DNA from: a bacterium OM1 bin76
GTDB taxonomy: Bacteria; Actinomycetota; Acidimicrobiia; Spongiisociales; ZC4RG35
Direction: 5' to 3'
DNA: 64,000 nt
NCBI GenBank assembly: GCA_002238785.1
Contig: MPNA01000002.1
Location: 1 to 64,000 of the forward strand
Below, piece by piece: positions 51,194 through 59,429 of this stretch. Within the stretch, counting starts at the first letter, position 1, and the number at the start of each line of letters is the position of its first letter. Both the position numbers and the translations under genes were made by a program. Below the pieces are notes generated by a model. That model had not been told where the DNA came from. It made no database searches and saw only the letters and a program-made list of their open reading frames with translations.

Positions 51194-53416
51194 CTAGGAC
51201 TTCGGCGTGTCCTCCTCCATGCGCCGGCCGATGGCGTCCAGCCAGGTGCGGGTTGCCACAGCCAGATTCACTGCGCCCCGCACCCCCCCGGTTTCCAGGG
51301 AGATCTCACTTCCACCGAAGGTTCCGACTTGAGAGGCAGGCAGGCCCTGCTGGGATGTCACCTCCAGTAGCCGGGGTACGTCCCGGGGCCACACCGCAGC
51401 CAAGAGTCGGTTGGGGTCCTCAGTGAAGAGGCTTCGCCAGTCCCCAAAGGTGACGTTGACCCCTACCTGAGAGGAGATGGCAATCTCGGCGGCGGCCAGC
51501 GCCAGACCTCCGTCGGAGATGTCATGCAGGACCGGCGTGAGACCCTCGTCCACCAGTTGTAGAGCAGTCTCGATGGCTACTTGGCAAAGGGTGAAATCGG
51601 CCGCGGCCGGTCGACCGCCCAAGTGGCCGAAGGCAACCTTGGAGAAGGAACTGCCTGCCAGATTGACAGTGTTGTTCAAGCCCAGCAACCACAGTTCCAT
51701 ACCCTCCTCGGCCCTGTGCATGCCCGGCGGGTCGAGGGGCGCCGGATCCGCCACTCCCACCACCCCAATCACCGGGGTCGGGTGGATGGGGTATCCGTCG
51801 ACCTCGTTGTGGAAAGACACGTTTCCCGACACCACCGGCAATCCCAGCAGTTCGCAGGCCTCCGCCAGGCCCTCCACGGTCTCTCGGAACTGCCACATCA
51901 CGTCGGGACTGTCGGGGCTTCCGAAATTGAGATTGTCCACCACCGCCCGGGGCCTGGCCCCGGATATAGCCACGTTGAGCGCCGATTCACACACCAGCCT
52001 CCCCACTCCGCGGCGGGGATCCAGGTAGCACAGCTTTCCGTTGCCGTCAGTGGAGACCGCCACCGATTTGGTGGTCCCGGGGATCTTCAGCAGAGCATGG
52101 TTCTGTCCCGGCCCGACCATCACCCCATCCCTCGCCTCGGTCGGATAATGCTGGTAGACCCAGCGCTTGGACGCCAGACGGGGATCGTCGAGGATTTCCA
52201 ACAACACGCCTCCCAGGGCTGGTCTACGGAGAAACTGGATGCCGTTGGACCAAAGGTTCTCCATCCACCCCGGTTCTCCGATCTGATGGTGATCGACCAC
52301 CGCCCCGTCGGTCAGGGACTTGATCGGCGCCTCCACGACCACCTCGTCCTGTCTGGTTACCAGGAGTTTCCCGGTGGCAGTCACCTCCCCGATCACCGAC
52401 GCCGGCACGTCCATGGCGCGGGCGGTATCCAGAACTTCGGAAACGGCGTCGGGGTCTATGAAGGCCAGCATTCTTTCTTGCGTTTCGGATGTCAGAAGGC
52501 CGGCTGCGTCAATCTCCTCGCCCAGGGCATGCATGGCGGACAGGTCGAGGCTGACACCCACTGCCGACCTGGTGGCGGGCTCGGTGGCGGCGCAGACCAA
52601 GCCGGCGCCGCCCAAATCCTGCATCCCTCTGAGGACTCCCCGTTTGGCCAATTCCCGGCAGACGTCCAGCAGTCTCCTGGCCAGTTCCGGGTCGCCCTCC
52701 GGTATGGCCACCGGCGAAGACTCCAAGCGACGGGCGCCGGTGGAAGCAAGAATCGAGACTCCTCCGATCCCTTCGGCGCCGGTGGGCGCCCCCAACAGCA
52801 CCAGTCTCACCCCCGGCGATCCGGCTTCGCCTCTCACCAGTTCTCCTTTGCGGAGCACCCCAATGCACATCATGTTCACCAGGGGATTGTCCGTGTAACT
52901 CTCGGAGAAGGCCACCTCGCCTCCCACAATCGGGACTCCCACTGTCCGGGCGTACTCGGCCATCCCCTCCACTACTTCCCGCATCCTGTGGCGGCTCTTG
53001 GGCTGACTGAGAGGCCCGAATCGAATCTGGTTCAAAAGAGCCACCGGCTGGGCGCCCATGGCCGCCACGTCCCTCAGGACGCCGGCGACTCCGGTGGATG
53101 CGCCACGATGGGGATCCACATAAGAAGGGTGGTTGTGGCTTTCGATCCGCAGAGCCAGCATCCAGCCGTCTCCCACGTCGATAACCCCGGCATTGTCCCC
53201 CGGCCCCACCACCACCCAGGGGGCTATCGACGTGAGTCTTCGCAGGTAGGGGAGAGAGGACTTGTAGGAGCAGCCTTCCGACCACATGCCCCCGTAGACC
53301 GCCAGTTCCGCATCGGTGGGTTCGCGGCCCAGGTCTTGGCGGATCGCCTGGTATTCCTGATCGGTCAGCCCCAGCAGCCGGTGAGGAGGGGACGGTGGCT
53401 GGTACGAGTTCTCCAT
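51194..53416 (-). CDS. purL: Phosphoribosylformylglycinamidine synthase II
   Basis: A 740-aa small-type PurL, normal length for organisms with separate PurS and PurQ. Signatures include MWSEGCSYKSSLPYLRRL, ALRIESHNHPSYVDPHRGAS, GGEVAFSESYTDNPLVNMM, RGMQDLGGAGLVCAATE, GMDVPASVIGEVT-type segment, and the second half LLGLPVVSGNVSFHNE and LHDISDGGLALAAAE. It converts FGAR to FGAM with ATP and glutamine-derived ammonia in purine synthesis. The amidotransferase gene at 53556 is divergent and lacks PurQ features, so purQ/purS must be elsewhere. Confidence 0.96.
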   Translation of the reverse strand: MENSYQPPSPPHRLLGLTDQEYQAIRQDLGREPTDAELAVYGGMWSEGCSYKSSLPYLRRLTSIAPWVVVGPGDNAGVIDVGDGWMLALRIESHNHPSYVDPHRGASTGVAGVLRDVAAMGAQPVALLNQIRFGPLSQPKSRHRMREVVEGMAEYARTVGVPIVGGEVAFSESYTDNPLVNMMCIGVLRKGELVRGEAGSPGVRLVLLGAPTGAEGIGGVSILASTGARRLESSPVAIPEGDPELARRLLDVCRELAKRGVLRGMQDLGGAGLVCAATEPATRSAVGVSLDLSAMHALGEEIDAAGLLTSETQERMLAFIDPDAVSEVLDTARAMDVPASVIGEVTATGKLLVTRQDEVVVEAPIKSLTDGAVVDHHQIGEPGWMENLWSNGIQFLRRPALGGVLLEILDDPRLASKRWVYQHYPTEARDGVMVGPGQNHALLKIPGTTKSVAVSTDGNGKLCYLDPRRGVGRLVCESALNVAISGARPRAVVDNLNFGSPDSPDVMWQFRETVEGLAEACELLGLPVVSGNVSFHNEVDGYPIHPTPVIGVVGVADPAPLDPPGMHRAEEGMELWLLGLNNTVNLAGSSFSKVAFGHLGGRPAAADFTLCQVAIETALQLVDEGLTPVLHDISDGGLALAAAEIAISSQVGVNVTFGDWRSLFTEDPNRLLAAVWPRDVPRLLEVTSQQGLPASQVGTFGGSEISLETGGVRGAVNLAVATRTWLDAIGRRMEEDTPKS

Positions 53417-53555
53417 GTCCTTAGGCTCCCCTCTGGCGGGGTTGGGTTACCACGGGAAGGGTTGTCTTGGGTCCATATGAGACGCTTAGGAAATGCCCTG
53501 CTGTCCGCACGAGTCATTAAGGTTAGCTTTCGGGCCGGCGGTAAACTCATCCAGG

Positions 53556-54248
53556 ATGGGGAAAGTGGTGGTCATCAAGCATTCCTGCGGTTCGGTGGGG
53601 AGGTTGGCGGAACGGCTCGACAAGTACGGTGTGGAGTGGGAGGAGGTCAATACGGCCGCCGGTGAACCGGTCCCGATGGTCGACGAATTCGGGGCCTTGG
53701 TGATAATGGGCGGCATCATGGGTGCGTACGAAACCGAAGAGAACCCCTACCTGCTGGAGGAAATGGCCTTGACGCGACAGGCCGTTGCATCTGAGGTTCC
53801 TGTGCTGGGTATTTGCTTGGGCTCCCAGCTTCTGGCAGCGGCCCTGGGTGGTCGCGCCTACCTGGCCGACAGTCCTGAGGTGGGGGCGGTCCCCGTGGAG
53901 TTGACGGAGGCTGGTCAGTGCCATCCAGTGGTGTCGAAAGTGGCAGGCCGGCGGGTGTTCTCCATGCATCAGGACACCTTTGAAGCGCCGCCGGGAAGCG
54001 TATTGCTGGCCCACTCCGATCGCTATCCACAGGCCTTTTCGCAAGGGTCGGCGTTGGCGATCCAGTTCCATCCCGAGACTCACAATTCCGAGGCCAACGA
54101 TTGGGCGAACACCGGTGCCCGGGAGTTGTTGGAGAGAGCAGGAAAGACTCCCGAGCAGTTCTCTGCCGAATTGGACGACGCCGAGCGAGAGTTCGTCGAG
54201 GGCGCCCATCAATTGTTCGACGCTTGGATCGCCGGATTGGATGTCTGA
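53556..54248 (+). CDS. Class I glutamine amidotransferase-like protein
   Basis: A 230-aa GATase: VPVLGICLGSQLLAAALGG with nucleophile Cys87, and AIQFHPETH with the catalytic His-x-Glu. The N-terminal ALVIMGGIMGAYETEENPYL is like GuaA-type and gamma-glutamyl-hydrolase-type stand-alone amidotransferases (YfeJ family). It would hydrolyse glutamine or a gamma-glutamyl bond. It is not PurQ: no FGAM-type motifs. The last 8 bp overlap the thioesterase gene, indicating coupling. Confidence 0.85.
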   Translation: MGKVVVIKHSCGSVGRLAERLDKYGVEWEEVNTAAGEPVPMVDEFGALVIMGGIMGAYETEENPYLLEEMALTRQAVASEVPVLGICLGSQLLAAALGGRAYLADSPEVGAVPVELTEAGQCHPVVSKVAGRRVFSMHQDTFEAPPGSVLLAHSDRYPQAFSQGSALAIQFHPETHNSEANDWANTGARELLERAGKTPEQFSAELDDAEREFVEGAHQLFDAWIAGLDV

Positions 54249-54690
54249 ACCTCCCGGCGCATCCCCGGGGGTGGAGGAGCCATTCCCCCACCTCCGAGAA
54301 ATGGCCACCTCCGATCCCTTCGCGGCCCACCTGGGCGCCGAACTGATCAATCCCGACCCCATGTGCCTGCAGGTGGCGTTGAGAATCGAGGCGCACCACA
54401 CCAATTTCATGGGATTGGTGCACGGCGGAGCGGTGTATTCGCTGGCTGACATCGCCCTCTCTCTGATCTCCAACGCCGAGGTCGAGGCGGTGGCCCTTGG
54501 TACCCACCTGGTGCAGGCGGCCTCGGCGCGGATCGGTGACCGTCTGGTCGCTACCGCCAGGCCGGCTACCCGCTCCAGGTCCGTGGCCACCTACCAGATC
54601 ACCGTGGAGCGGGGAGACGGCAAGACCATCGGAATGTTCACCGGCACCGTTTTCCATCGTGGCGACCGCCCAGCCGGCCAGGCGAGGTAA
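54241..54690 (+). CDS. PaaI-type hotdog thioesterase
   Basis: A 149-aa hotdog-fold protein: NFMGLVHGGAVYSLADIALSL has the HGG motif and the Asp of PaaI-like acyl-CoA thioesterases, followed by THLVQAASARIGDRLVATAR and a final strand GKTIGMFTGTVF. It hydrolyses acyl- or phenylacetyl-type CoA thioesters. ATG 54241 overlaps the amidotransferase stop. An LCP gene follows 15 bp after its stop, so it may be part of a longer transcript. Confidence 0.85.
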   Translation: MSEPPGASPGVEEPFPHLREMATSDPFAAHLGAELINPDPMCLQVALRIEAHHTNFMGLVHGGAVYSLADIALSLISNAEVEAVALGTHLVQAASARIGDRLVATARPATRSRSVATYQITVERGDGKTIGMFTGTVFHRGDRPAGQAR

Positions 54691-54705
54691 GGGTTCCTTC
54701 CCACC

Positions 54706-56040
54706 GTGACTGTCCCTGACCTGGCAACCTTGAAGCGACACCAGCGCCGGCGACGTGTCTGGATAGGGATCCTGGGCCTGCTGCTGGTGCTGGCCACCCT
54801 GGTCAGTTGGGTTTTTGAGACATTCAAGGAGGATGAGCGGTATTCGCCGTTGGATGCCCGGGAAACCATGGCCAGCCAGCCAGCCGGTGAGGTGGAACTC
54901 TCCCGCGCTGAATTCGACGAGCGTGACCGGCCATCCTCTACGATTCGGCCCCTCCTCCCCGTGGGAGACGACTCGCCCCAGATTAGGTTGGAGGCTGCGA
55001 GCGCCTCCGGGAACGGACCCAGCGGGGCAAGTGCGGAGTTTGCGAACGGAGAGGGAGTGGCCGGCCCTTCATCGGCGTCTTCTTCACGGGATGCGGCGGG
55101 GGACTCGGAAACGGCACTGTCTCCGAGTGTCTCCCATCCTCCTGAGCATCTCAATGGGGCTTCGGATTCGACCTATGGGGCTGGGAAACCGGCCCTGGAG
55201 GAAGAGGAGGCGGAACCCTATTCGAATCCCTATGTGACCAGCCCGTCGCTACCCGATGAGATGTTTGACTCGGTGTTGCTGATCGGCGCCGATGCCGGAG
55301 GAAAGTTGGCAGATGCCATCATCTTGGGACTCTTTCCCCAGGACGGTTCTCCGCCAGCGCTCGTCTCGATCCCACGGGACCTGTACCTACCCAATCCCTG
55401 CACCAAGGACTATCGCCGGGTGAATGCCAATCTGTGGGGATGCCGTGGTGGGGTCAGCGGACCGGAATTGCTAAGTGTGGTGGTTGAGGATTTCACCGGC
55501 GTGGCGGTGGATCATTACGTGCGGATCGAGTTCTCCGGGTTCGTGGAGTTGGTGGACGGGTTGGGCGGCGTCGAGGTCTGTTTGGAACACCCCACCGTGG
55601 ATGAAAATGCCATGCTGGACGTCGCGGAGGGAGGATGCTTCATGGCCGACGGGGAGACCGCCTTGGCGTACGCTCGGTCTCGGAACGCCCGGCAGTTGGT
55701 TGACGGGGAGTGGCAGAGAGCCTGGTCATCCGACACTGTCCGCCAGAGCCATCAAAGGGAGATTCTTCTGGAAATGGCCGGCAAGTTGCGAGAGTTCTCT
55801 CTGACCGATTTGATCTCCTCGTTCCAGGCCCTTTCTCACACGTTCGGTCTGGACAGCGAGTGGTCGGTCGCCGACGCCGTGGGGTGGGCCTGGAGATACC
55901 ACGACCTCGATCTCTCCCAGGTGACTCAGTTGAGGGTGGCGGTGGACGACCACGAGACTCCCTTCGGAGAACTGGTGGCGGTTCCCACCCGCCTGTTCAA
56001 CTCCGTATTGTCGCAATGGTGGGGTGCCGCGGCCCGGTAG
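54706..56040 (+). CDS. LytR-CpsA-Psr family protein (copy 1)
   Basis: A 444-aa envelope protein: short basic N-terminus, one TM helix (WIGILGLLLVLATLVSWVF), about 150 disordered Ser/Glu/Ala-rich residues, then the LCP domain: LLIGADAGGKLADAIILGLF, LVSIPRDLYLP, FVELVDGLGGVEVC, ALAYARSRNARQLVDG and RQSHQREILL. LCP enzymes attach wall polymers (teichoic acid, arabinogalactan or similar) to peptidoglycan using a lipid-linked donor. Start is GTG 54706. A paralogue follows 112 bp downstream. Both have four conserved Cys residues in the outer domain that may form disulfides. Confidence 0.9.
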   Translation: MTVPDLATLKRHQRRRRVWIGILGLLLVLATLVSWVFETFKEDERYSPLDARETMASQPAGEVELSRAEFDERDRPSSTIRPLLPVGDDSPQIRLEAASASGNGPSGASAEFANGEGVAGPSSASSSRDAAGDSETALSPSVSHPPEHLNGASDSTYGAGKPALEEEEAEPYSNPYVTSPSLPDEMFDSVLLIGADAGGKLADAIILGLFPQDGSPPALVSIPRDLYLPNPCTKDYRRVNANLWGCRGGVSGPELLSVVVEDFTGVAVDHYVRIEFSGFVELVDGLGGVEVCLEHPTVDENAMLDVAEGGCFMADGETALAYARSRNARQLVDGEWQRAWSSDTVRQSHQREILLEMAGKLREFSLTDLISSFQALSHTFGLDSEWSVADAVGWAWRYHDLDLSQVTQLRVAVDDHETPFGELVAVPTRLFNSVLSQWWGAAAR

Positions 56041-56152
56041 GACTCGGTTGGCTCAGGGCCGAGGAGCATTGGGTATTCGGGTCACTGGTAGCCTCCTTTC
56101 GGTTAGCGACAATCGGGGATCCCAGGACCCTTCGAGTTAGGGATACGTTCAT

Positions 56153-57346
56153 TTGACCAGCAGAGTTGTGCTCAGAGAGAGACGCCGCAAGAGGCAAAGG
56201 CGGATCTGGATCGGCGTGGGCGCGGTGTTCCTGTTGGGTTTGACGGTGGTGGCATTGCGGCTGTACTTGGGCTTCAAAGCCGCCGCCGATGTGCCGTTCT
56301 CCCCGGACGAGGCCATCGCTGCCTTGGAGGAACGGACTGCCGAGGAGATCGCCGAGGGTCGCCAGGAGATCGCCGGTCAAGAAGAACAGGGAGCTGACGC
56401 TCCTCCGCTCAAAGAGGCGGAACCGGCGGACGAAGAGCCGGGCGCAGTCGATGAAGCGGTTGTGGTTGTCGAAGAGGCGGAACCGGAGGAGGGGGTGGAG
56501 GAGGAACCGGAGGAGGAGGCGCCTGAGCCGGTCCTGTTCTCCCGCAGTTCGGTCAAGTTGCCGGACCAGATGTTCGACACGGTGCTGATGATGGGTGCTG
56601 ACGCCACCGGATTCCTGGCCGACAGCATAATCCTGGCGCTCTTTCCGGAAGGCGGTGCGCCGCCCGCCATGGTCTCGGTACCTCGCGATCTGTACCTGTA
56701 TAACTTCTGCTCCGAGGACTTTCGCCGGGTCAACGCCAACCTGGGTGGTTGTACCGGATACGCCAATGGACCTGAACTGTTGGCATTGACCATCGAGGAC
56801 TTCACCGGCGTGAAGGTGGATCACTTTGCCAGGGTCGACTTCGAGGGGTTTGTGGAGTTGGTGGATGGCCTGGGAGGCGTCGAGGTCTGCTTCGAGTATC
56901 CCACCCGAGATGAGAAGGCCCATCTCGATGTCGCAGAAGCGGGCTGCTATTCGGACGGGGATACGGCTTTGGCCTATGCTCGGTCCCGCAATGCCCAGCA
57001 ACTGGTGGACGGGGAATGGCAGCAGGCCTGGTCGTCTGACTTTGCTCGCCAGGCACACCAGCGGGAATTGCTCCTGAAACTGGCCGGTGGTCTGAGGAAT
57101 TCCTCTCGTATCGAACTACTGGGAAGCTTGCAGAATCTTTCCCATACTCTTCGCCTGGACAGGGGGTGGTCGGTGGTTGAGGCAGTTGACTGGGCTCTGC
57201 GATACCAGGACCTCAGTCCCTCGCAGGTGGCGCAACTCCGGATTCCGGTGGAGGACTACCGTTCACCCGCCGGCGCCCAGGTCCTGGTGCCCACCCGAGA
57301 CTTCAACGATGTTCTGTCGGATTGGTGGGTGCCCGCGGCCGGTTAG
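56153..57346 (+). CDS. LytR-CpsA-Psr family protein (copy 2)
   Basis: A 397-aa paralogue of the preceding protein: basic start (RERRRKRQRR), TM helix (WIGVGAVFLLGLTVVALRLY), a Glu/Ala-rich linker, and the LCP core MGADATGFLADSIILALF, MVSVPRDLYLYNF, FVELVDGLGGVEVCFEYP, ALAYARSRNAQQLVDGEW and RQAHQRELLLKLAGG. The linker is strongly acidic, unlike copy 1. Start TTG 56153 is uncertain; GTG 56168 is the alternative. Together the two ligases may serve different wall polymers or act redundantly. Confidence 0.9.
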   Translation: MTSRVVLRERRRKRQRRIWIGVGAVFLLGLTVVALRLYLGFKAAADVPFSPDEAIAALEERTAEEIAEGRQEIAGQEEQGADAPPLKEAEPADEEPGAVDEAVVVVEEAEPEEGVEEEPEEEAPEPVLFSRSSVKLPDQMFDTVLMMGADATGFLADSIILALFPEGGAPPAMVSVPRDLYLYNFCSEDFRRVNANLGGCTGYANGPELLALTIEDFTGVKVDHFARVDFEGFVELVDGLGGVEVCFEYPTRDEKAHLDVAEAGCYSDGDTALAYARSRNAQQLVDGEWQQAWSSDFARQAHQRELLLKLAGGLRNSSRIELLGSLQNLSHTLRLDRGWSVVEAVDWALRYQDLSPSQVAQLRIPVEDYRSPAGAQVLVPTRDFNDVLSDWWVPAAG

Positions 57347-57396
57347 GGGGACTCTGGCCCAAGGTTGAAGCCCTTTTCCCGGTCCAACCGGGCTGG

Positions 57397-57402
57397 TAGC
57401 CT
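57397..57402 (+). promoter_or_regulatory. Putative -10 box of a leaderless promoter
   Basis: TAGCCT lies 9 nt before ATG 57412 with no Shine-Dalgarno sequence between. The 13-mer CTGGTAGCCTCCT that contains it also occurs at 56085-56097 upstream of LCP copy 2, supporting a recurring promoter element. Confidence 0.4.
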
Positions 57403-57411
57403 CCTGCGGCT

Positions 57412-57897
57412 ATGAATGCCGAGGCAGATATGGGTTTGAGCGGGATAGTGAAGCGGCTTGACCATGTTGCCTGGGCGGTGCGCGACATCCCGACTGCCCT
57501 GCCGCTGGTTGAATTGCTGGGAGGCCGTTTCTATCAGGGGGCCGACCACCCCCGCAACATGTTCCGATGGGTGCAGTTCCGACTGCCCCAAGGGGTATTG
57601 GAACTCATGTCGCCCCTTGGCGAGGAGTCTTTTCTTCATAGATTCCTGGAGAGAAGAGGGGAGGGCCTTCATCACCTCACCTTCGAAGTCGACAACCTCT
57701 CGGATGCGGTGAAGCAAGCCGAACAGAGGGGCTTTCAGGTCACCGGGCTGCATTTGGGCAGTCACTGGAGCGAGGCGTTTCTCCATCCCCGCTCCACCAA
57801 CGGCGTCCTGATCCAACTCGCCCAGTGGGAAGAGGACGTTTGGGTGGGGTACACCTTGGAGGAGGTTCTGGCTGGACTGTCGATCGACTCCTCCTAG
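57412..57897 (+). CDS. VOC/glyoxalase-family protein, methylmalonyl-CoA epimerase-like
   Basis: A 161-aa vicinal-oxygen-chelate protein: KRLDHVAWAVRDIPTALPLV with the first metal His, FRLPQGVLELMSPLGEESF with the Glu ligand, GLHHLTFEVDNLSDAVKQA with His, then a tail with FLHPRSTNGVLIQLAQWEE. The two-repeat pattern resembles methylmalonyl-CoA epimerase and 4-HPPD relatives. Specific substrate unknown. It is the first gene after the LCP pair and is closely followed (8 bp) by cofC. Confidence 0.82.
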   Translation: MNAEADMGLSGIVKRLDHVAWAVRDIPTALPLVELLGGRFYQGADHPRNMFRWVQFRLPQGVLELMSPLGEESFLHRFLERRGEGLHHLTFEVDNLSDAVKQAEQRGFQVTGLHLGSHWSEAFLHPRSTNGVLIQLAQWEEDVWVGYTLEEVLAGLSIDSS

Positions 57898-57905
57898 CCA
57901 TCCCG

Positions 57906-58589
57906 GTGAGAGAGGTACTGGCAGCGGTTCCGGCGAGGCAGTCGATCTCGCCCAAGTCCCGGCTGGCCTCGGTGCTCTCTGCGGGAACCCGAAGAAGGCT
58001 CAGTCTGCACATGGCCGGCAGGGTGCTGGCGGTCGTCGAGGAGGTTGGAGCCCGCCCACTGGTTCTGGCTGCCGACAGGGTGGTGATGGACTGGGCCGAG
58101 CAGCGGGGCTGGGAGGCGATCGAGGACCGGGAACCCTCCCTGAACGCCGCCGCTGCCGGAGCGGTGGAGATGGCCGCCCAACTCCACATGTCCTGGGTCG
58201 TGGTGCACGCCGACCTGCCTCTGTTGTCTCCGATGGACATCGCAGCCGCCATGGGGGCCCTTCGATCAGGAGGATGGGTGCTGGCCCCCTCCTCCGATGG
58301 TGGAACGTCACTCATCGGAGGCCCCGGCGGCGCCGGCCTCGACTTCGCCTACGGCAAGGCAAGTTTTCACCGGCATCTCTCCTTGCTCCGCCACCACTGT
58401 CCCCAGGTGGTCCACCGCCTGGGCTTTGCTCTGGACCTCGACCGCCCCTCCGATCTGCAGGCCGCGCTGTCCCATCCCCGGGGCGCCTGGCTGGCGAGCT
58501 TCATATCGGAGACGGAGATGAAGCGGTTGGAGGAGACGGAGAGAAACAGGTTCGGAACCCCGTCATCACCGAGATCGCGGTCCGGTTGA
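57906..58589 (+). CDS. cofC: CofC/FbiD guanylyltransferase of F420 biosynthesis
   Basis: A 227-aa MobA-like nucleotidyltransferase. VPARQSISPKSRLASVLSAG is the GTP-binding N-terminus of CofC; VVVHADLPLLSPMDIAAAMG carries the metal Asp; SSDGGTSLIGGP and FAYGKASFHRHL are the acceptor-site segments. CofC/FbiD activates 2-phospholactate, PEP or 3-phosphoglycerate with GTP, giving the F420 side-chain precursor. GTG 57906 is chosen because it fits family length; the upstream frame overlaps the VOC gene. Its presence supports F420 use by LLM enzymes such as 29796-30575. Other F420 genes are not here. Confidence 0.85.
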   Translation: MREVLAAVPARQSISPKSRLASVLSAGTRRRLSLHMAGRVLAVVEEVGARPLVLAADRVVMDWAEQRGWEAIEDREPSLNAAAAGAVEMAAQLHMSWVVVHADLPLLSPMDIAAAMGALRSGGWVLAPSSDGGTSLIGGPGGAGLDFAYGKASFHRHLSLLRHHCPQVVHRLGFALDLDRPSDLQAALSHPRGAWLASFISETEMKRLEETERNRFGTPSSPRSRSG

Positions 58590-58700
58590 TCAATGCTGTT
58601 GGGACGGCACTCCTGCCGGTGCTTGACGCTCTTTCGGGTTCGCAGCCATGCTTGAATATAGAGGAGACCCCAGCTGGGTGGCCGACGAAAGGACGGATGA

Positions 58701-59429
58701 GTGAGCCGACAACTGCCTACCCCCGAGCGCGCCCTGACTATCGGCGCCCATCCTGACGACGCCGAGTTCGGAGCGGGGGGAGTGCTGTCCAAGTGGTCGG
58801 CCGGAGGATGCGAGGCTTCGATGCTGGTGATGACCGACGGTTCCAAAGGCAGTTGGGATCCTGGAACCGAGCCCGCCGAGTTGATCGAGACCCGGCGGGC
58901 TGAACAACTTCGTTCGGCATCTGCACTTGGCATCACCGGCGAGGTGGTGATGCTGGGAGAGGTGGACGGTGAACTGGAGTACTCCATGCAGTTGCGAGAG
59001 ACCCTGTGCTGGTGGATCAGGAAACTGCGCCCGAATGTGGTGCTCACCCACGATCCCTGGATGCGCTACCTGCTTCACCCCGACCATCGGGTGACTGGAA
59101 TGGCGGCCAGCGACGGCGTGGTGGCGGCACGTGACCATCTCTTCTACCCCGACCAACTCTCCGAAGGCATCACAAAGCACCGGCCCGATGCGATTCTCTA
59201 CTGGGCGAGCGACCGGCCCGACCACCGCGAGGACATCACCGGATACGTTGAGCAGAAGGTGGCGGCGCTGCTATGCCACTCCAGCCAGACCGAGACCACC
59301 ATGGACGGCGCCGATGTGTCGGCTGACCGCCGGGACCGGTTCGCGGAGAAGATCGCCCGCCGGGCCGCCGAGGCGGGTTCGCCGGCCGGATTGGAGTCGG
59401 CTGAGGCTTTCAAGATCGTCAGGCCTTGA
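58701..59429 (+). CDS. PIG-L (LmbE/MshB-like) deacetylase
   Basis: A 242-aa zinc deacetylase: ALTIGAHPDDAEFGAGGVLS has the AHPDDAE metal motif (His, Asp, Asp), ELIETRRAEQLRSASALGI is the conserved helix, and YLLHPDHRVTGMAASDGV the second His motif. Family members deacetylate GlcNAc-containing small molecules, as MshB does in mycothiol synthesis, or mycothiol conjugates (Mca). Which one applies is undecided. GTG 58701. The next gene's TTG start overlaps its TGA stop. Confidence 0.88.
   Translation: MSRQLPTPERALTIGAHPDDAEFGAGGVLSKWSAGGCEASMLVMTDGSKGSWDPGTEPAELIETRRAEQLRSASALGITGEVVMLGEVDGELEYSMQLRETLCWWIRKLRPNVVLTHDPWMRYLLHPDHRVTGMAASDGVVAARDHLFYPDQLSEGITKHRPDAILYWASDRPDHREDITGYVEQKVAALLCHSSQTETTMDGADVSADRRDRFAEKIARRAAEAGSPAGLESAEAFKIVRP

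Noticed and set aside
51581-53665. 694-codon plus-strand frame antisense to purL
   Set aside because: purL is unmistakable on the minus strand; the antisense product has no recognisable domain.
51194-54248. purL and the neighbouring amidotransferase as a purLQ pair
   Set aside because: The amidotransferase is divergent and has GuaA/YfeJ-like rather than PurQ features.
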